Of a stretch of 64,000 bases of DNA, positions 8,097 to 17,660 are shown piece by piece (position 1 is the first letter of the stretch; every line of letters starts with the position of its first letter). The notes below the pieces were generated by a model. It had not been told where the DNA came from and did not search any database. It saw only the letters and a program-made list of their open reading frames with translations. The stretch is from Streptomyces sp. CBMA152 (GTDB lineage Bacteria; Actinomycetota; Actinomycetes; Streptomycetales; Streptomycetaceae): the NCBI RefSeq assembly GCF_014596475.1, contig NZ_MECJ01000007.1, positions 124,001 through 188,000 of the forward strand, read 5' to 3'. The translations under genes and the position numbers were made by a program.

Positions 8097-9245
8097 TTAG
8101 CGTGAACTGATCGTTTCCACTTCCACTTCCGTACGCGGGACGTCCTGGGCGTCCGCGTCGATCGAGCGGCGCAGCGCCTCGTGGAGGCGGGCCGGGGTGA
8201 GCACACCGAGGAACCGGCCCGTCTCCGCGTTGTCGATCACCGCGATCCAGCCGGCGTCGTACTGGAGCATCGTCGCGAACGCCTGCTTGAGGGAGGCGCC
8301 GACCGGCAGCCAGGCCTCCATCCGGCGGGCGTGCTCGCGCACGGTGCCCTTCTTGCCCCGGGTGGCCTCGGCGGAGATCCAGCCGTGCAGATCGCCGGAG
8401 GCGTCCAGGACCACCGCCCAGGGGGCGCCCAGGTCGGCGGGGAGCGGGTCGTCGAGCCGCACCACGGGCGGCTGCTCCAGGTCGCCCTCCTCGATGGGCG
8501 TCACCGAGAGGCGCTTGAGGCCCCGGTCGGCGCCCACGAAGTCCGCCACGTACGGGGTCGCGGGGGCGCCCAGCACGGCCGCCGGGGCGTCGAACTGCTC
8601 GATGCGGCCCTCGCCGTACACCGCGATGCGGTCGCCGAGGCGGACCGCCTCCTCGATGTCGTGGGTGACGAACAGGACGGTCTTGCGGACCTGCGACTGA
8701 AGCCGCAGGAACTCGTTCTGCAGCCGCTCGCGCACCACCGGGTCGACCGCGCCGAACGGCTCGTCCATCAGCAGCACCGGCGGGTCCGCCGCCAACGCCC
8801 GTGCCACGCCCACCCGTTGGCGCTGGCCGCCGGAGAGCTGCTCGGGGTAGCGGGACCCGAAGACCTTGGGGTCCAGGCCGACCAGGTCGAGGAGTTCGGC
8901 CGCGCGCTCACGGGCCTTGGCGCGCTTGACGCCGAGCAGATGCGGGACGGTCGCGGTGTTCTCCAGGACCGTCTTGTGCGGGAAGAGCCCGACCTGCTGG
9001 ATCACATAGCCGATGCGGCGCCGCAGTTGGACCGGGTCGACGGTGGATATGTCCTCGCCGTCCAGGAATATCCGGCCCCCGGTCGGCTCGATCAGCCGGT
9101 TCACCATCTTCATCGTGGTGGTCTTGCCGCAGCCCGACGGTCCGACGAGCGTGACCAGTTCACCCTCGGCCACCTCGAAGGAGAGGTCGTCGACGGCGGT
9201 GGTGCCGTCGGCGTACCGCTTGGTGACATGCTCGAATCGGATCAT
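8097..9245 (-). CDS. glycine betaine/choline-type ABC transporter ATP-binding protein with CBS region
   Basis: This is a 382-residue ATPase of the OpuCA/ProV class. Visible are Walker A GPSGCGKTT (35-43), signature LSGGQRQRV (137-145), Walker B LLMDEPFGAVDP (158-169) and switch FVTHDIEEAVRLGDR. The C-terminal third (about 245-370) is a CBS-type regulatory region (SLKQAFATMLQYDAGWIAVID), which in this family senses ionic strength or nucleotides. It is transcribed divergently from the two permease genes and binding protein that complete the importer. The start ATG is at 9243-9245. Uptake of compatible solutes such as glycine betaine, choline or carnitine is the expected role; exact substrate is not readable from sequence. 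Confidence 0.92.
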   Translation of the reverse strand: MIRFEHVTKRYADGTTAVDDLSFEVAEGELVTLVGPSGCGKTTTMKMVNRLIEPTGGRIFLDGEDISTVDPVQLRRRIGYVIQQVGLFPHKTVLENTATVPHLLGVKRAKARERAAELLDLVGLDPKVFGSRYPEQLSGGQRQRVGVARALAADPPVLLMDEPFGAVDPVVRERLQNEFLRLQSQVRKTVLFVTHDIEEAVRLGDRIAVYGEGRIEQFDAPAAVLGAPATPYVADFVGADRGLKRLSVTPIEEGDLEQPPVVRLDDPLPADLGAPWAVVLDASGDLHGWISAEATRGKKGTVREHARRMEAWLPVGASLKQAFATMLQYDAGWIAVIDNAETGRFLGVLTPARLHEALRRSIDADAQDVPRTEVEVETISSR

Positions 9246-9419
9246 GGTTCCCCATTGTGGCCGGTGTTCGATCCCGCGTGTGTGAACCCCATGTTGCCGC
9301 CCTGTGTGCGATGCGCGGATCCACCGGCCGGCTCTCGGCGATTGTCAGTGGTCGGGGATAAGGTCGCCAGACATACGTTCGGGAGATTCGGGGAGATCCG
9401 ACGGGGGAGGTGGGGGACC

Positions 9420-10106
9420 GTGGCAGCGCAGAACTGCCTGGTGCGCAACGACTGGATCTGCTGGGAGTACGTGCGCTCCCGCAGCCATGAGCTGACCGAC
9501 GCCACGGTCCAGCATGTCTGGATCACGGCGGTGTCGGTGCTGATCGGACTGGCGATCGCGCTGCCGCTGGCGCTGCTGGCGCGCGGCCGCAGATCGGTCG
9601 CGGGAGCGGTGCTGACCCTGACGACGGTGCTCTACACGGTGCCCTCGCTCGCCATGTTCTCGCTGCTGCTCCCGGTGTTCGGCCTCTCGGCGTCGCTGGT
9701 CGTCACCGGCCTTGTGCTCTATTCGCTGACGATCCTCGTACGGAACATCCTGGCGGGCCTCGAAGCGGTCCCGGCCGACGTGCGCGAAGCCGCGCGGGGG
9801 ATGGGATACGGGCGCATACGGATGCTGGTCGAGGTCGAGCTGCCGCTCGCGCTCCCGGCGCTGCTGGCCGGGGTGCGCATAGCCACGGTGTCGACGGTCG
9901 CGCTCACCACGGTCGGCTCGGTGGTCGGCAAGGGCGGTCTGGGCAACCTCATCGGCGACGGGGTGCAGTCCACGTTCAAGGCGCAGGTACTCACCGCGTC
10001 GGTGCTGTGCGTGCTGCTCGCGCTGGTGGCGGACCTGCTGCTGCTCGGCCTCCAGCGGCTGCTCACGCCCTGGACGCGGATACGGACGACGGCGGGGGCG
10101 CGCTGA
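9420..10106 (+). CDS. glycine betaine/choline-type ABC transporter permease 1
   Basis: This is a 228-residue membrane permease of the OpuCB/ProW class with about five or six helices. The EAA loop that docks the ATPase is clear: AREAARGMGYGRIRMLVEVELPLALPALLAG-like sequence near residues 122-152. The GTG at 9420 is preceded by a purine-rich GGGGGAGG sequence and gives an N-terminus VAAQNCLVRNDWICWEYV; initiation at the nearby VRNDWI codon cannot be excluded. The stop overlaps the next permease start (TGATG), so the two are translationally coupled. The 174-bp divergent gap to the ATPase gene must hold both promoters; I saw no convincing operator in it. Confidence 0.92.
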   Translation: MAAQNCLVRNDWICWEYVRSRSHELTDATVQHVWITAVSVLIGLAIALPLALLARGRRSVAGAVLTLTTVLYTVPSLAMFSLLLPVFGLSASLVVTGLVLYSLTILVRNILAGLEAVPADVREAARGMGYGRIRMLVEVELPLALPALLAGVRIATVSTVALTTVGSVVGKGGLGNLIGDGVQSTFKAQVLTASVLCVLLALVADLLLLGLQRLLTPWTRIRTTAGAR

Positions 10107-10792
10107 TGGGGGTCATGGCGGACGCCTGGACCTGGCTGACGACGGGGTCCAACTGGTCGGGCGAGGACGGCGCCTGGCACCGGCTGGGCGAGCACGCGTA
10201 CGTGAGCGGGGTCTCGCTCCTGGTGGCCTGCGCCATCGCGCTGCCGATCGCGCTGTGGCTCGGGCACCTCGGCCGGGGCGGCGCGCTCGCGGTCAACATC
10301 TCCAACGTGGGCCGGGCGGTGCCCGTGTTCGCGGTGCTCGCCCTGCTGATGCTCACCCCGCTGCGCAAGGAGGGGTACCTGCCGACGATCATCGCCTTGG
10401 TGCTCTTCGCGGTGCCGCCGCTGCTGACCAACGCCTATGTGGGCATGCGGGAGGTGGACCGGTCGGTCGTGGAGGCCGCGCGCGGGATGGGGATGTCCGG
10501 GCCGCAGCTGTTCGCCCGGGTGGAGCTGCCGCTCGCGTATCCGCTGATCATGATCGGGGTGCGGTCGGCGGCGGTGCAGGTGGTGGCGACCGCGACGATC
10601 GCGTCGATGGTGGGCCTGGGGGGCCTCGGCCGGATCATCACGGCCGGGTTCGCCACGTACAACACACCGCAGGTGGTCGCGGGGGCGATCCTCGCCGCGC
10701 TGCTCGCGTTGCTGGTCGAGGGCGTGCTGGTGGTGGCCGACCGGCTGTTCAGCCCGCTGCGGCGACGCGGCGGACGGCCCACGGCCGCCTGA
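10106..10792 (+). CDS. glycine betaine/choline-type ABC transporter permease 2
   Basis: This 228-residue partner permease has a similar helix pattern and a conserved EAA loop (VVEAARGMGMSGPQLFARVELPLAYPLIM). The N-terminus has a soluble stretch (TTGSNWSGEDGAWHRLGEHAYVS) before the first helix. The ATG at 10106 shares one base with the stop of permease 1. Two different permeases with a single ATPase is the OpuC-like layout, pointing to a heterodimeric membrane channel. Equal length of the two permeases suggests an old duplication. The ATG at 10106 is preferred to a second ATG at 10118 because of the coupling. Confidence 0.92.
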   Translation: MGVMADAWTWLTTGSNWSGEDGAWHRLGEHAYVSGVSLLVACAIALPIALWLGHLGRGGALAVNISNVGRAVPVFAVLALLMLTPLRKEGYLPTIIALVLFAVPPLLTNAYVGMREVDRSVVEAARGMGMSGPQLFARVELPLAYPLIMIGVRSAAVQVVATATIASMVGLGGLGRIITAGFATYNTPQVVAGAILAALLALLVEGVLVVADRLFSPLRRRGGRPTAA

Positions 10793-10819
10793 GCCGACGG
10801 CGGACTCCCGGCACCCCCC

Positions 10820-10873
10820 GGACCCTTCGGACCTTTCGGACCCTTCAGACTCCTCGAACTCCTCGAACTCTCG
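10820..10873 (+). repeat. Degenerate 9-bp tandem repeat before the binding-protein gene
   Basis: Six consecutive 9-base units: GGACCCTTC, GGACCTTTC, GGACCCTTC, AGACTCCTC, GAACTCCTC, GAACTCTCG. The array fills most of the 95-bp gap between permease 2 and the binding protein and ends 14 bases before the ATG at 10888, so it lies in the leader of that gene and includes its translation-initiation region. Confidence 0.8.
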
Positions 10874-10887
10874 GATGGTGAACCTTC

Positions 10888-11871
10888 ATGAGCAAGATCC
10901 TGCGCACGGCCGGTGCGGTCCTCGGCACGGTGGCGCTGGCCGGTTCGCTGGCCGCGTGCGGCGGCGACAGCCTGGAGAAGGACAAGGACAAGAGCGGCAG
11001 TAGTTCGAGCAGCGGCGGGGGCGGCAAGAAGGGCTCGCTGACCGTCGGCGCCGCCGGCTTCACCGAGTCCGCCGTCCTCGCCGAGCTCTACTCCCAGATC
11101 CTGCACGACGCCGGATACGGCACCTCGATCACCACGGTGAAGAACCGTGAGCTGTATGAACCCGCCCTGGAGAAGGGTGAGATCGACGTCGTTCCGGAAT
11201 ACGCGGCTACGCTTACCGAATTCCTCAACGCCAAGGTGAACGGCGACAAGGCGAAGGACAAGCCGCTCGCCTCCAGCGATGTCACGGCGACCGTCGCCGA
11301 GCTCACCAAGCTCGCTGGTCCGCGCGGGCTGAAGGCGCTCCCGTCGGGCGCGGCCGTGGACCAGAACGCGTTCGCGGTGACCAAGGAATTCGCCGCCAAG
11401 AACAACCTCAAGACCCTTTCGGATCTTGGCAGGTCGAAGGTCAAGGTCAAGATCGCGGCGGGCGACGAGTGCACGATCCGGCCGTTCTGCGCGCCGGGTC
11501 TCAAGGCGAAGTACGGCATCGACGTCAGCGGGATCGACCCCAAGGGCGTCGGCACCCCGCAGTCCAAGCAGGCGGTCAAGGACGGCGCCGACCAGCTGGT
11601 GCTCACCACCACGACCGACGCCACGCTCGACCAGTACGGCCTGGTGCTCCTGGAGGACGACAAGAAGCTCCAGAACGCCGACAACATCCTTCCGGTGGTC
11701 AATGCGAAGGGCGCCGGCACCCAGGAGATAGCCGACGTACTCGCGAAGCTCACCAAGGCGCTGACGACCAGTGATCTCGTGGAACTGAACCGCAAGGTGG
11801 ACGCGGAGCGGGCCAAGCCGGCCGACGTCGCGAAGGACTATCTGCAGTCGAAGGGACTGATCAAGAAGTAG
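10888..11871 (+). CDS. glycine betaine/choline-type ABC transporter substrate-binding lipoprotein
   Basis: This is a 327-residue type II binding protein of the OpuAC/OsmF class. The N-terminus is a lipoprotein signal with lipobox LAAC (Cys24 becomes lipidated), followed by a Ser/Gly/Lys linker (about 30-48). The domain begins TVGAAGFTESAVLAELYSQIL, and YEPALEKGEIDVVPEYAATLTEFL matches the first lobe of quaternary-amine binding proteins. DECTIRPFCAPGL contributes two cysteines that could pair. The gene is the last of the plus-strand import operon. A 9-bp tandem repeat sits just upstream of the start. Confidence 0.93.
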   Translation: MSKILRTAGAVLGTVALAGSLAACGGDSLEKDKDKSGSSSSSGGGGKKGSLTVGAAGFTESAVLAELYSQILHDAGYGTSITTVKNRELYEPALEKGEIDVVPEYAATLTEFLNAKVNGDKAKDKPLASSDVTATVAELTKLAGPRGLKALPSGAAVDQNAFAVTKEFAAKNNLKTLSDLGRSKVKVKIAAGDECTIRPFCAPGLKAKYGIDVSGIDPKGVGTPQSKQAVKDGADQLVLTTTTDATLDQYGLVLLEDDKKLQNADNILPVVNAKGAGTQEIADVLAKLTKALTTSDLVELNRKVDAERAKPADVAKDYLQSKGLIKK

Positions 11872-11987
11872 AAAAACCCGTCGGTCGGCCATCGGTTCGC
11901 CATCGGCCGGCTATGGGTGGCAAGAAGATTCGGGAGATTGGCGGGCTGGGGCTCCATTGGGCGTCTACGCACGGTAAATTTCAGGCC

Positions 11988-13088
11988 ATGCCACGTGGAC
12001 GCCACCGCCATTCCCCTCCTCTGCACAGACTTCTTCCACCGTCCGCCGTCGCCGGTGCCGCGGTCCTCTGCGCCGGTGGCGCCTGGCTGTTCGATCAGCC
12101 ACTGGCACTGAGGAGCATCGCCGCGGCCGCCGCGGTGGCCGCCGTCACCGGCTCCGTGCTGATGCGCGGCTGGGACCGGGCCGCCGGTCGCCGGGTCGCC
12201 GAGCTGACCCGCTCGCGCGCCGCCGACCAGTGGCGCACCGAGGAGCGGATCGCCGAGCTGGAGGCGGACCTGGAGGAGTCGCGCGAGCTGCGCGGCCGTC
12301 TGGACGCCAAGCTCCGTGCCAAGCGCATGGAGCTGGCCGGGCTGCGCGGCGAACACGCGGCGCTGCTGCGGCGGTACGCGACGGCGGAGACCGAGCGGGC
12401 CAGCGCCCTGGAGGGCCGCCGTCGGCTCGCCCTGGAGGCGGCCGCCCCCAAGGAGCTGCCCGCGACGTCCGGCCTGCCGGGCCCGGCGGCGTACACGGCC
12501 GCGTCCCTGGCGCTGGAGAACCTTCCGTACGTACGGAAGGCCCAGGAGGCCCGGCAGGCGGCTGCCGCCGAGGAGGCGCGCAGGGCGTCGGAGAAGTCGG
12601 CGCGGGCCGAACTCGTCGCCAGGCCCCGGCAGATCGAGCAGCCCCGCACGGCGGACGCGGCGCGGGACTCCGCGCAGGGCTCCGGTGACTCCGCGAAGCC
12701 GGAGGAGCCGCAGGGGAAGCCCTCGGCGGCCGTCGGGAGCGGGGAGCACGTACGCCCGGCGTCCGCCGCTCTTCCCGCGCTGCCCGCGGCCCCGGCGCCG
12801 GTCGCCTCGGCGGTCGTCCCGTACGTCGCGCGCCCGGCCGTACGGCCCGAGGGCCGCTTCGACTTCTTCGGGACCGACGCCGAGAAGGAGGCCGCCGAGA
12901 AGGAGGCCACCCAGGCCGCGATAGCCGCGGCCGAGGAGGAGGACCTGGCCGACGTGGTCGGCGAGGAGGTCCTGGCCGAGCGCCCCAAGAGCGGCCCCGA
13001 GCGGGTCGTCGGCAAGGTCATCGACCTGACGGCGCACGACGAGACGGAGCAGCTGGACGTGGTCCGGCTGCGGTCGGCGATCTCGTAA
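11988..13088 (+). CDS. conserved membrane-anchored coiled-coil protein, function unknown
   Basis: This 366-residue protein has two hydrophobic segments near the N-terminus (about 18-34 and 39-60), then a long charged helix (about 66-150, RVAELTRSRAADQWRTEERI onward) predicted to form a coiled coil. Alanine/glutamate-rich low-complexity sequence follows, ending with KVIDLTAHDETEQLDVVRLRSAIS, a short conserved-looking tail. I do not recognise a catalytic domain. ATG 11988 is chosen because it places the membrane segments close to the start; its Shine-Dalgarno is weak. It could be a cell-envelope or division-related scaffold, but that is speculation. A strong terminator follows. Confidence 0.75.
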   Translation: MPRGRHRHSPPLHRLLPPSAVAGAAVLCAGGAWLFDQPLALRSIAAAAAVAAVTGSVLMRGWDRAAGRRVAELTRSRAADQWRTEERIAELEADLEESRELRGRLDAKLRAKRMELAGLRGEHAALLRRYATAETERASALEGRRRLALEAAAPKELPATSGLPGPAAYTAASLALENLPYVRKAQEARQAAAAEEARRASEKSARAELVARPRQIEQPRTADAARDSAQGSGDSAKPEEPQGKPSAAVGSGEHVRPASAALPALPAAPAPVASAVVPYVARPAVRPEGRFDFFGTDAEKEAAEKEATQAAIAAAEEEDLADVVGEEVLAERPKSGPERVVGKVIDLTAHDETEQLDVVRLRSAIS

Positions 13089-13109
13089 CTCCCGTACGCG
13101 ACGGTTTTC

Positions 13110-13144
13110 AGGACGGGCCCGCTCCGCGCGGGCCCGTCCTTTTT
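13110..13144 (+). terminator. Rho-independent terminator
   Basis: AGGACGGGCCCG and CGGGCCCGTCCT form a 12-bp stem with a short loop and run into TTTTT. It lies between the convergent coiled-coil gene and nuoD2 and can serve the former. Confidence 0.9.
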
Positions 13145-13150
13145 GCGTGC

Positions 13151-14293
13151 CTACTTGTCGATGTCGCCCACGACGAAGAACAGCGAACCCAGGATCGCGA
13201 CCATGTCGGCGACCAGCGTTCCCGGCAGCAGCTCGGTGAGGGCCTGGATGTTGTTGTACGAGGCCGAGCGGAGCTTGAGGCGGTACGGGGTCTTCTCGCC
13301 CTTGCTGACGAGGTAGTAGCCGTTGATGCCGAGCGGGTTCTCGGTCCAGGCGTAGGTGTGGCCCTCGGGGGCCTTCAGGACCTTCGGGAGGCGCTGGTTG
13401 ATCGGGCCGGGCGGCAGCTCGGCGAGCCGGTCGAGGCAGGCGTCGGCGAGTTCCAGCGCGTTGTGGGTCTGGGCGAGCAGCACCTCGAAGCGGGCCAGGC
13501 AGTCGCCCTCGGTGCGGGTGACGACCCGCAGGGTGTCCTGGAGCTCGCCGTACGCGAGGTACGGCTCGTCGCGGCGCAGGTCGAAGTCGACGCCGGAGCC
13601 GCGCGCGATGGGGCCGCTGACGCCGTACGCGTGCACGGCCTCCTGCGACAGGACGCCGACGCCCCGCGTACGCCCCCGGAAGATCTCGTTGCCCAGCACC
13701 AGCCGGTCGTACACGTCCATCCGCGAGTTGGCGGCGGCGACGGCGTCGCGGGCGCGGCCGAGCCAGCCGAGCGGGAGGTCCTCCTTGAGGCCGCCGACGC
13801 GGTTGAACATGTAGTGCATACGCCCGCCGGAGACCTCCTCCATCACGTGCTGGAGCTCTTCGCGCTCGCGGAAGGCGTGGAAGATCGGGGTGATTCCGCC
13901 CAGTTCGAGGGGGTACGACCCGAGGAACATCAGGTGGTTGAGGGCCCGGTTCAGCTCGGCGAGGAGCGTACGGGTCCACACCGCGCGCTCCGGCACCTCC
14001 ATGCCGAGCATGCGCTCGACGGCCATGACCACGCCGAGCTCGTTGGAGAAGGCGGAGAGCCAGTCGTGGCGGTTGGCCAGCATGACGATCTGGCGGTAGT
14101 CGCGGGCCTCGAAGAGCTTCTCGGCGCCGCGGTGCATGTACCCGACGACGGGTTCGGCGTGCTGGATGCGCTCGCCGTCGAGGACGAGGCGGAGGCGGAG
14201 CACGCCGTGGGTGGAGGGGTGCTGCGGGCCGATGTTGAGCACCATGTCGGTGCTCTCCGCCGCGCCGCCGATGCCGACCGTGGTCTCCGTCAT
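13151..14293 (-). CDS. nuoD2: NADH-quinone oxidoreductase subunit D-like protein (stand-alone NuoD2)
   Basis: This is a 380-residue 49-kDa-subunit homologue of complex I. Visible are [16 protein letters not shown] (19-34), [12 protein letters not shown] (51-62), the [13 protein letters not shown] segment, and the C-terminal [23 protein letters not shown] and [12 protein letters not shown]. It lacks the nickel cysteines of hydrogenases, as expected for NuoD. It is not part of a nuo operon here, so it is an additional copy, as in other streptomycetes. Directly upstream on the same strand is a MidA/NDUFAF7-family methyltransferase; the mitochondrial enzyme modifies the arginine equivalent to Arg55 (in MHRGAEK), which is conserved here. 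Whether NuoD2 enters complex I or an alternative complex is unknown. Confidence 0.93.
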   Translation of the reverse strand: MTETTVGIGGAAESTDMVLNIGPQHPSTHGVLRLRLVLDGERIQHAEPVVGYMHRGAEKLFEARDYRQIVMLANRHDWLSAFSNELGVVMAVERMLGMEVPERAVWTRTLLAELNRALNHLMFLGSYPLELGGITPIFHAFREREELQHVMEEVSGGRMHYMFNRVGGLKEDLPLGWLGRARDAVAAANSRMDVYDRLVLGNEIFRGRTRGVGVLSQEAVHAYGVSGPIARGSGVDFDLRRDEPYLAYGELQDTLRVVTRTEGDCLARFEVLLAQTHNALELADACLDRLAELPPGPINQRLPKVLKAPEGHTYAWTENPLGINGYYLVSKGEKTPYRLKLRSASYNNIQALTELLPGTLVADMVAILGSLFFVVGDIDK

Positions 14294-14324
14294 GGGCGAC
14301 AGTATCCCCGGCCGGGGGTTGAAT

Positions 14325-14465
14325 CCCCCACCCCGCCCCTTCCCGAAACTCTCCGAGGGAGCTTTGCGGGTGCGGACCGTGCTGGGTTGCTCGCGCAGTT
14401 CCCCGCGCCCCTAAATACCTAGGGGCGCGGGGAACTGCGCGACAAGCCCCCAGGGCGGGGTGGGG
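14325..14465. repeat. Interspersed palindromic repeat, copy B
   Basis: The core GCGCAGTTCCCCGCGCCCCT (14393-14412) and its exact reverse complement (14421-14440) flank an 8-base loop (aaatacct). The element is bounded by ccccaccccgccccttcccgaaa on the left and a shortened ggcggggtgggg on the right. It lies between the methyltransferase stop and the nuoD2 start, both minus strand, so here it would sit inside the transcription unit if the two were co-transcribed. Confidence 0.9.
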
Positions 14466-14488
14466 CAAGCGCCGCAGGCAAACCCCCG

Positions 14489-15487
14489 TCACACCCGCTC
14501 CCGCAGCCACATGAAGTCCCCCAGCCCGCCCCGCGCCACCAGTTCCGCCGCCTCGCCCGCCAGGGACAGCGCCCGGACGTACGCGGCCGGGTCCGTCGAG
14601 GCCAGGGACAGGGGCGGGCGCGCGCCCGTCACACCGAGGTGGGACAGGGCCTCGCGCTGGGGGACGAGCTCCGCGCCCGGGCCCGCGCAGGCGTCCAGCG
14701 CCACATGGGACGTGATGTCGCAGCTCCCGTCCGGGACCGGCGCGCACTCACGGCCCGCCCGGAACCCGGTGAGCGTGCCGAACGGCGGCCGCGCGTCCAC
14801 CGTGTGCGCGTAGTCCACCGCGACCGCGAGCCCCGCCGAGAGCGTCGACACCGCCCCCGCCCACGCCGCGTCCCGCGCGAGCCCCACCTCCGCCCGCGCC
14901 CCAGGCTCCCGCAGCGGCCACCACCGTTCCAGCCACTGAGCGTCCGCGTCCGCCACGCGCGCGCCGAGGCGTTCGGTGCCGTCGGGGCGGACGAGGACCT
15001 GGCGGGGGACGCCGTCCGCGTCGGCCTCGGCGACGTCGACGGGGACGTTGTCCAGCCACTCGTTGGCGAACAGGAGCCCCCGTACGCCCTGCGGCGGCTC
15101 CGCGACCCAGGCCACGCGCGCGTCGAGCCCGGCCGGACGCGCCGCGCGCTCCACGGCGTACGCCCGTACGGGGAAGTCGGCGGGCAGCGCGGCCAGCACA
15201 CCGGTGACCAGCTCGCCCCGCCCCGCGCCCATGTCGACGAAGGCGACCTCGCCGCCGCCGAGCTCCGCCGCCACCTCCTGGAGCAGCCGGGCGACCGCCC
15301 CGGCGAAGAGGGGAGAGGCGTGCACGGAGGTACGGAAGTGACCCGCGGGACCCTCGGGGCGGAGGTAGAAGCCGCCGGGACCGTACAGCGCCCGCTCGGT
15401 CGCCTCCCGCCACCCGCACCAGTCGCCCACACCCGCCTCGTCCGTCACACCGGACCCGCCGTCCGAACCGTCCACCGCACCGCCCAT
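14489..15487 (-). CDS. MidA/NDUFAF7-family SAM-dependent protein arginine methyltransferase (DUF185)
   Basis: This 332-residue Rossmann methyltransferase shows SAM motif I as [13 protein letters not shown] (84-96), the family's acidic motif [12 protein letters not shown] (141-152), [11 protein letters not shown] and the characteristic [11 protein letters not shown]...[11 protein letters not shown]. It opens with [23 protein letters not shown], matching the MidA start. Known family members (mitochondrial NDUFAF7) dimethylate an arginine in the 49-kDa complex I subunit. The next gene downstream encodes a NuoD homologue, so NuoD2 is the obvious substrate. The ATG at 15485-15487, preceded by GAGGTACGAGGTG, is preferred to a GTG 15 bp upstream. 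Confidence 0.88.
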   Translation of the reverse strand: MGGAVDGSDGGSGVTDEAGVGDWCGWREATERALYGPGGFYLRPEGPAGHFRTSVHASPLFAGAVARLLQEVAAELGGGEVAFVDMGAGRGELVTGVLAALPADFPVRAYAVERAARPAGLDARVAWVAEPPQGVRGLLFANEWLDNVPVDVAEADADGVPRQVLVRPDGTERLGARVADADAQWLERWWPLREPGARAEVGLARDAAWAGAVSTLSAGLAVAVDYAHTVDARPPFGTLTGFRAGRECAPVPDGSCDITSHVALDACAGPGAELVPQREALSHLGVTGARPPLSLASTDPAAYVRALSLAGEAAELVARGGLGDFMWLRERV

Positions 15488-15607
15488 CACCTCGTACCTC
15501 ACAGGGGAAAGGCTAGGGGCCCTCCACCTTGGGGAGTACTCCCGCGCGACCCGGATCGACCCTCCGGTTGACCCATGCACCGATCCGGCTTCCCTACGCT
15601 GGGTTAC

Positions 15608-16828
15608 GTGCAGCGCCTCTACGACTTCATCCGCAGACACCCGACCGTGGTCGACACCCTCTGGGCCGTCTTCCTGTTCGGGATCTCCGGCATGTCGTAC
15701 GTGTCCAACCGCAGCAGCCACGGCTCGACCGCGGCGGCGCTGCTCTGTGGCGCGGGGCTCGGTGTCGTGGTCGCGCTGCGGCGGCGGGCGCCCGAGAAGA
15801 TGCTGGTGCTCGCGATACTGATGGGCCTGGCGCAGCTCGCCCTGAACGTCCAGCCGAACGTGGCGGACATGGCCATGCTGGTCGCCATCTACACGGCCGC
15901 GGCCGTCGGCGAGCGCTGGGCCTCGCGGCTCGCGCTCGGCGGTTCGCTCGTCGCCTCGACGATCGCCATGTGGCGCTGGCCGAACAACTACGGCGACGGC
16001 GACGGCGGCAGCGGCGGGAGCGTGGGGCAGCTCGCCTTCGTCATCGTCGTGATGACCGTCCCGTTCGTCCTCGCCTGGGTCCTCGGCGACTCGATGCGCA
16101 CCCGGCGGGCGTACTTCGCCCAGTTGGAGGAGCGCGCCGCCCGGCTGGAGAAGGAGCGCGAGGCGCAGGCCAAGGTCGCGGTCGCCGCCGAGCGCGCCCG
16201 TATCGCGCGCGAGCTCCACGACGTCGTCGCGCACAACGTCTCGGTGATGGTGGTGCAGGCGGACGGCGCCGCGTATGTCATGGAGAGCGCGCCCGACCAG
16301 GCGAAGATCGCGCTGGAGACGATCTCGATGACCGGGCGCCAGGCGCTGGCCGAGATGCGCCGTCTGCTGGGCGTGCTGCGCACCGGCGAGCACCGGGAGG
16401 CCGGGGAGTACGTGCCGCAGCCGGACGTCGAGCAGATCGAGGAGCTGGTCGAGCAGGTGCGTACGGCCGGGCTCACCGTGGACTTCAAGATCGAGGGCAC
16501 CCCCCGCCCGCTGCCCAGCGGCGTCGAGCTCACGGCGTACCGGATCGTGCAGGAGGCGCTGACCAACACGCGCAAGCACGGCGGCCCGGACGCGGGCGCC
16601 AGCGTGCGGCTCGTCTACTTCGACGACGGGCTCGGCCTGCTGGTCGAGGACGACGGGCGCGGCGCCGTGCACGAGGTGTACGAGGACGGCGGCGCCGACG
16701 GCCAGGGGCACGGTCTGATCGGTATGCGCGAGCGCGTCGGCATGGTCGGCGGCACCCTGGACGCGGGGCCGCGTCCGGGCGGTGGCTTCCGTATCAGCGC
16801 CCTGCTCCCGCTCAAGCCCGCGCACTAG
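15608..16828 (+). CDS. two-component sensor histidine kinase (NarL/DegS-type, HisKA_3)
   Basis: This is a 406-residue membrane kinase. Four or five helices occupy residues about 14-160, with almost no extracytoplasmic domain. A coiled linker precedes the dimerisation motif [17 protein letters not shown] with phospho-acceptor His204. The HATPase_c domain has [19 protein letters not shown] (N box), LVEDDGRG (G1 box) and [11 protein letters not shown] (G2). It is cognate to the response regulator 56 bp downstream. GTG 15608 ([12 protein letters not shown]) is preferred; an in-frame ATG at 15575 would add 11 residues. The input signal is unknown; intramembrane sensing is typical of such short-loop kinases. 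Confidence 0.93.
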   Translation: MQRLYDFIRRHPTVVDTLWAVFLFGISGMSYVSNRSSHGSTAAALLCGAGLGVVVALRRRAPEKMLVLAILMGLAQLALNVQPNVADMAMLVAIYTAAAVGERWASRLALGGSLVASTIAMWRWPNNYGDGDGGSGGSVGQLAFVIVVMTVPFVLAWVLGDSMRTRRAYFAQLEERAARLEKEREAQAKVAVAAERARIARELHDVVAHNVSVMVVQADGAAYVMESAPDQAKIALETISMTGRQALAEMRRLLGVLRTGEHREAGEYVPQPDVEQIEELVEQVRTAGLTVDFKIEGTPRPLPSGVELTAYRIVQEALTNTRKHGGPDAGASVRLVYFDDGLGLLVEDDGRGAVHEVYEDGGADGQGHGLIGMRERVGMVGGTLDAGPRPGGGFRISALLPLKPAH

Positions 16829-16884
16829 TTTCCGATCCGCCCGCTGATTTCCCGTATGCCGTACGTCGTGATGAAAGGGACCCG

Positions 16885-17559
16885 ATGACGATCCGCGTGA
16901 TGCTCGTCGACGACCAGGTGCTTCTGCGCACCGGTTTCCGGATGGTGCTCGCCGCGCAGCCGGACATGGAGGTCGTCGCGGAGGCGGGCGACGGGGCGGA
17001 GGCGATCGAGATCCTCCGTGCCACGGCCGTGGACGTGGTGCTGATGGACGTGCGCATGCCGAGGCTGGACGGGGTGGAGGCGACCCGGCGGATCTGCTCG
17101 GCCGAGGAGCACCCGAAGGTGCTGATCCTGACCACGTTCGACCTGGACGAGTACGCGTTCTCCGGCCTCAAGGCGGGCGCCAGCGGCTTCATGCTCAAGG
17201 ACGTCCCGCCGGCCGAACTGCTCGGCGCCATCCGCTCGGTGCACAGCGGCGACGCGGTCGTCGCGCCCTCGACCACCCGGCGCCTCCTCGACCGGTTCGC
17301 CCCGATGCTGCCGTCGACCGGCAAGGAGTCCGGGCCCGGCGGAAGCGCGATGGAGAAGCTGACCGAGCGCGAGCGCGAGGTCATGCTGCTGGTCGCGCAG
17401 GGTCTCTCGAATGGCGAGATCGCGGCGCGTCTGGTGCTCTCGGAGGCCACCGTGAAGACCCATGTCGGCCGGATCCTGACGAAGCTGGGTCTGCGCGACC
17501 GGGTCCAGGTCGTCGTCCTCGCGTACGAGTCGGGGCTGGTCCGGGCCGGGGGGCTGTGA
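16885..17559 (+). CDS. NarL/FixJ-family response regulator
   Basis: This is a 224-residue regulator. The receiver domain has acidic residues Asp9-Asp10, phospho-acceptor Asp55 ([16 protein letters not shown]) and Lys105 (FMLKDVPP). The C-terminal LuxR-type helix-turn-helix is [20 protein letters not shown]...[17 protein letters not shown]. The ATG at 16885 has a good Shine-Dalgarno (AAAGGGA). It forms an operon with the upstream kinase. Target genes are not evident nearby. The 101-bp convergent gap downstream (17560-17660) holds only GC-rich sequence without a clear terminator or repeat. Confidence 0.95.
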   Translation: MTIRVMLVDDQVLLRTGFRMVLAAQPDMEVVAEAGDGAEAIEILRATAVDVVLMDVRMPRLDGVEATRRICSAEEHPKVLILTTFDLDEYAFSGLKAGASGFMLKDVPPAELLGAIRSVHSGDAVVAPSTTRRLLDRFAPMLPSTGKESGPGGSAMEKLTEREREVMLLVAQGLSNGEIAARLVLSEATVKTHVGRILTKLGLRDRVQVVVLAYESGLVRAGGL

Positions 17560-17660
17560 CCTGTTGAGGCGTCCCGCGGGCGTGCGGGTCCGGTGGGGGC
17601 CGGCGGAACGCGGAGGGGCCGTGCCCTGGCGGCGGGGCGCTTGTCTGCGGGGCCCGGCGG

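Noticed and set aside
11894..11909. GTTCGCCATCGGCC as a second ClgR box
   Set aside because: It ends in GCC rather than the GCG required by the consensus and lies in a 3' region after the binding-protein gene.
14393..14440. The core repeat pair read as an ordinary rho-independent terminator
   Set aside because: There is no T tract, and the same core recurs with conserved flanking modules at other loci, so it is better treated as a repeat family that may also terminate.
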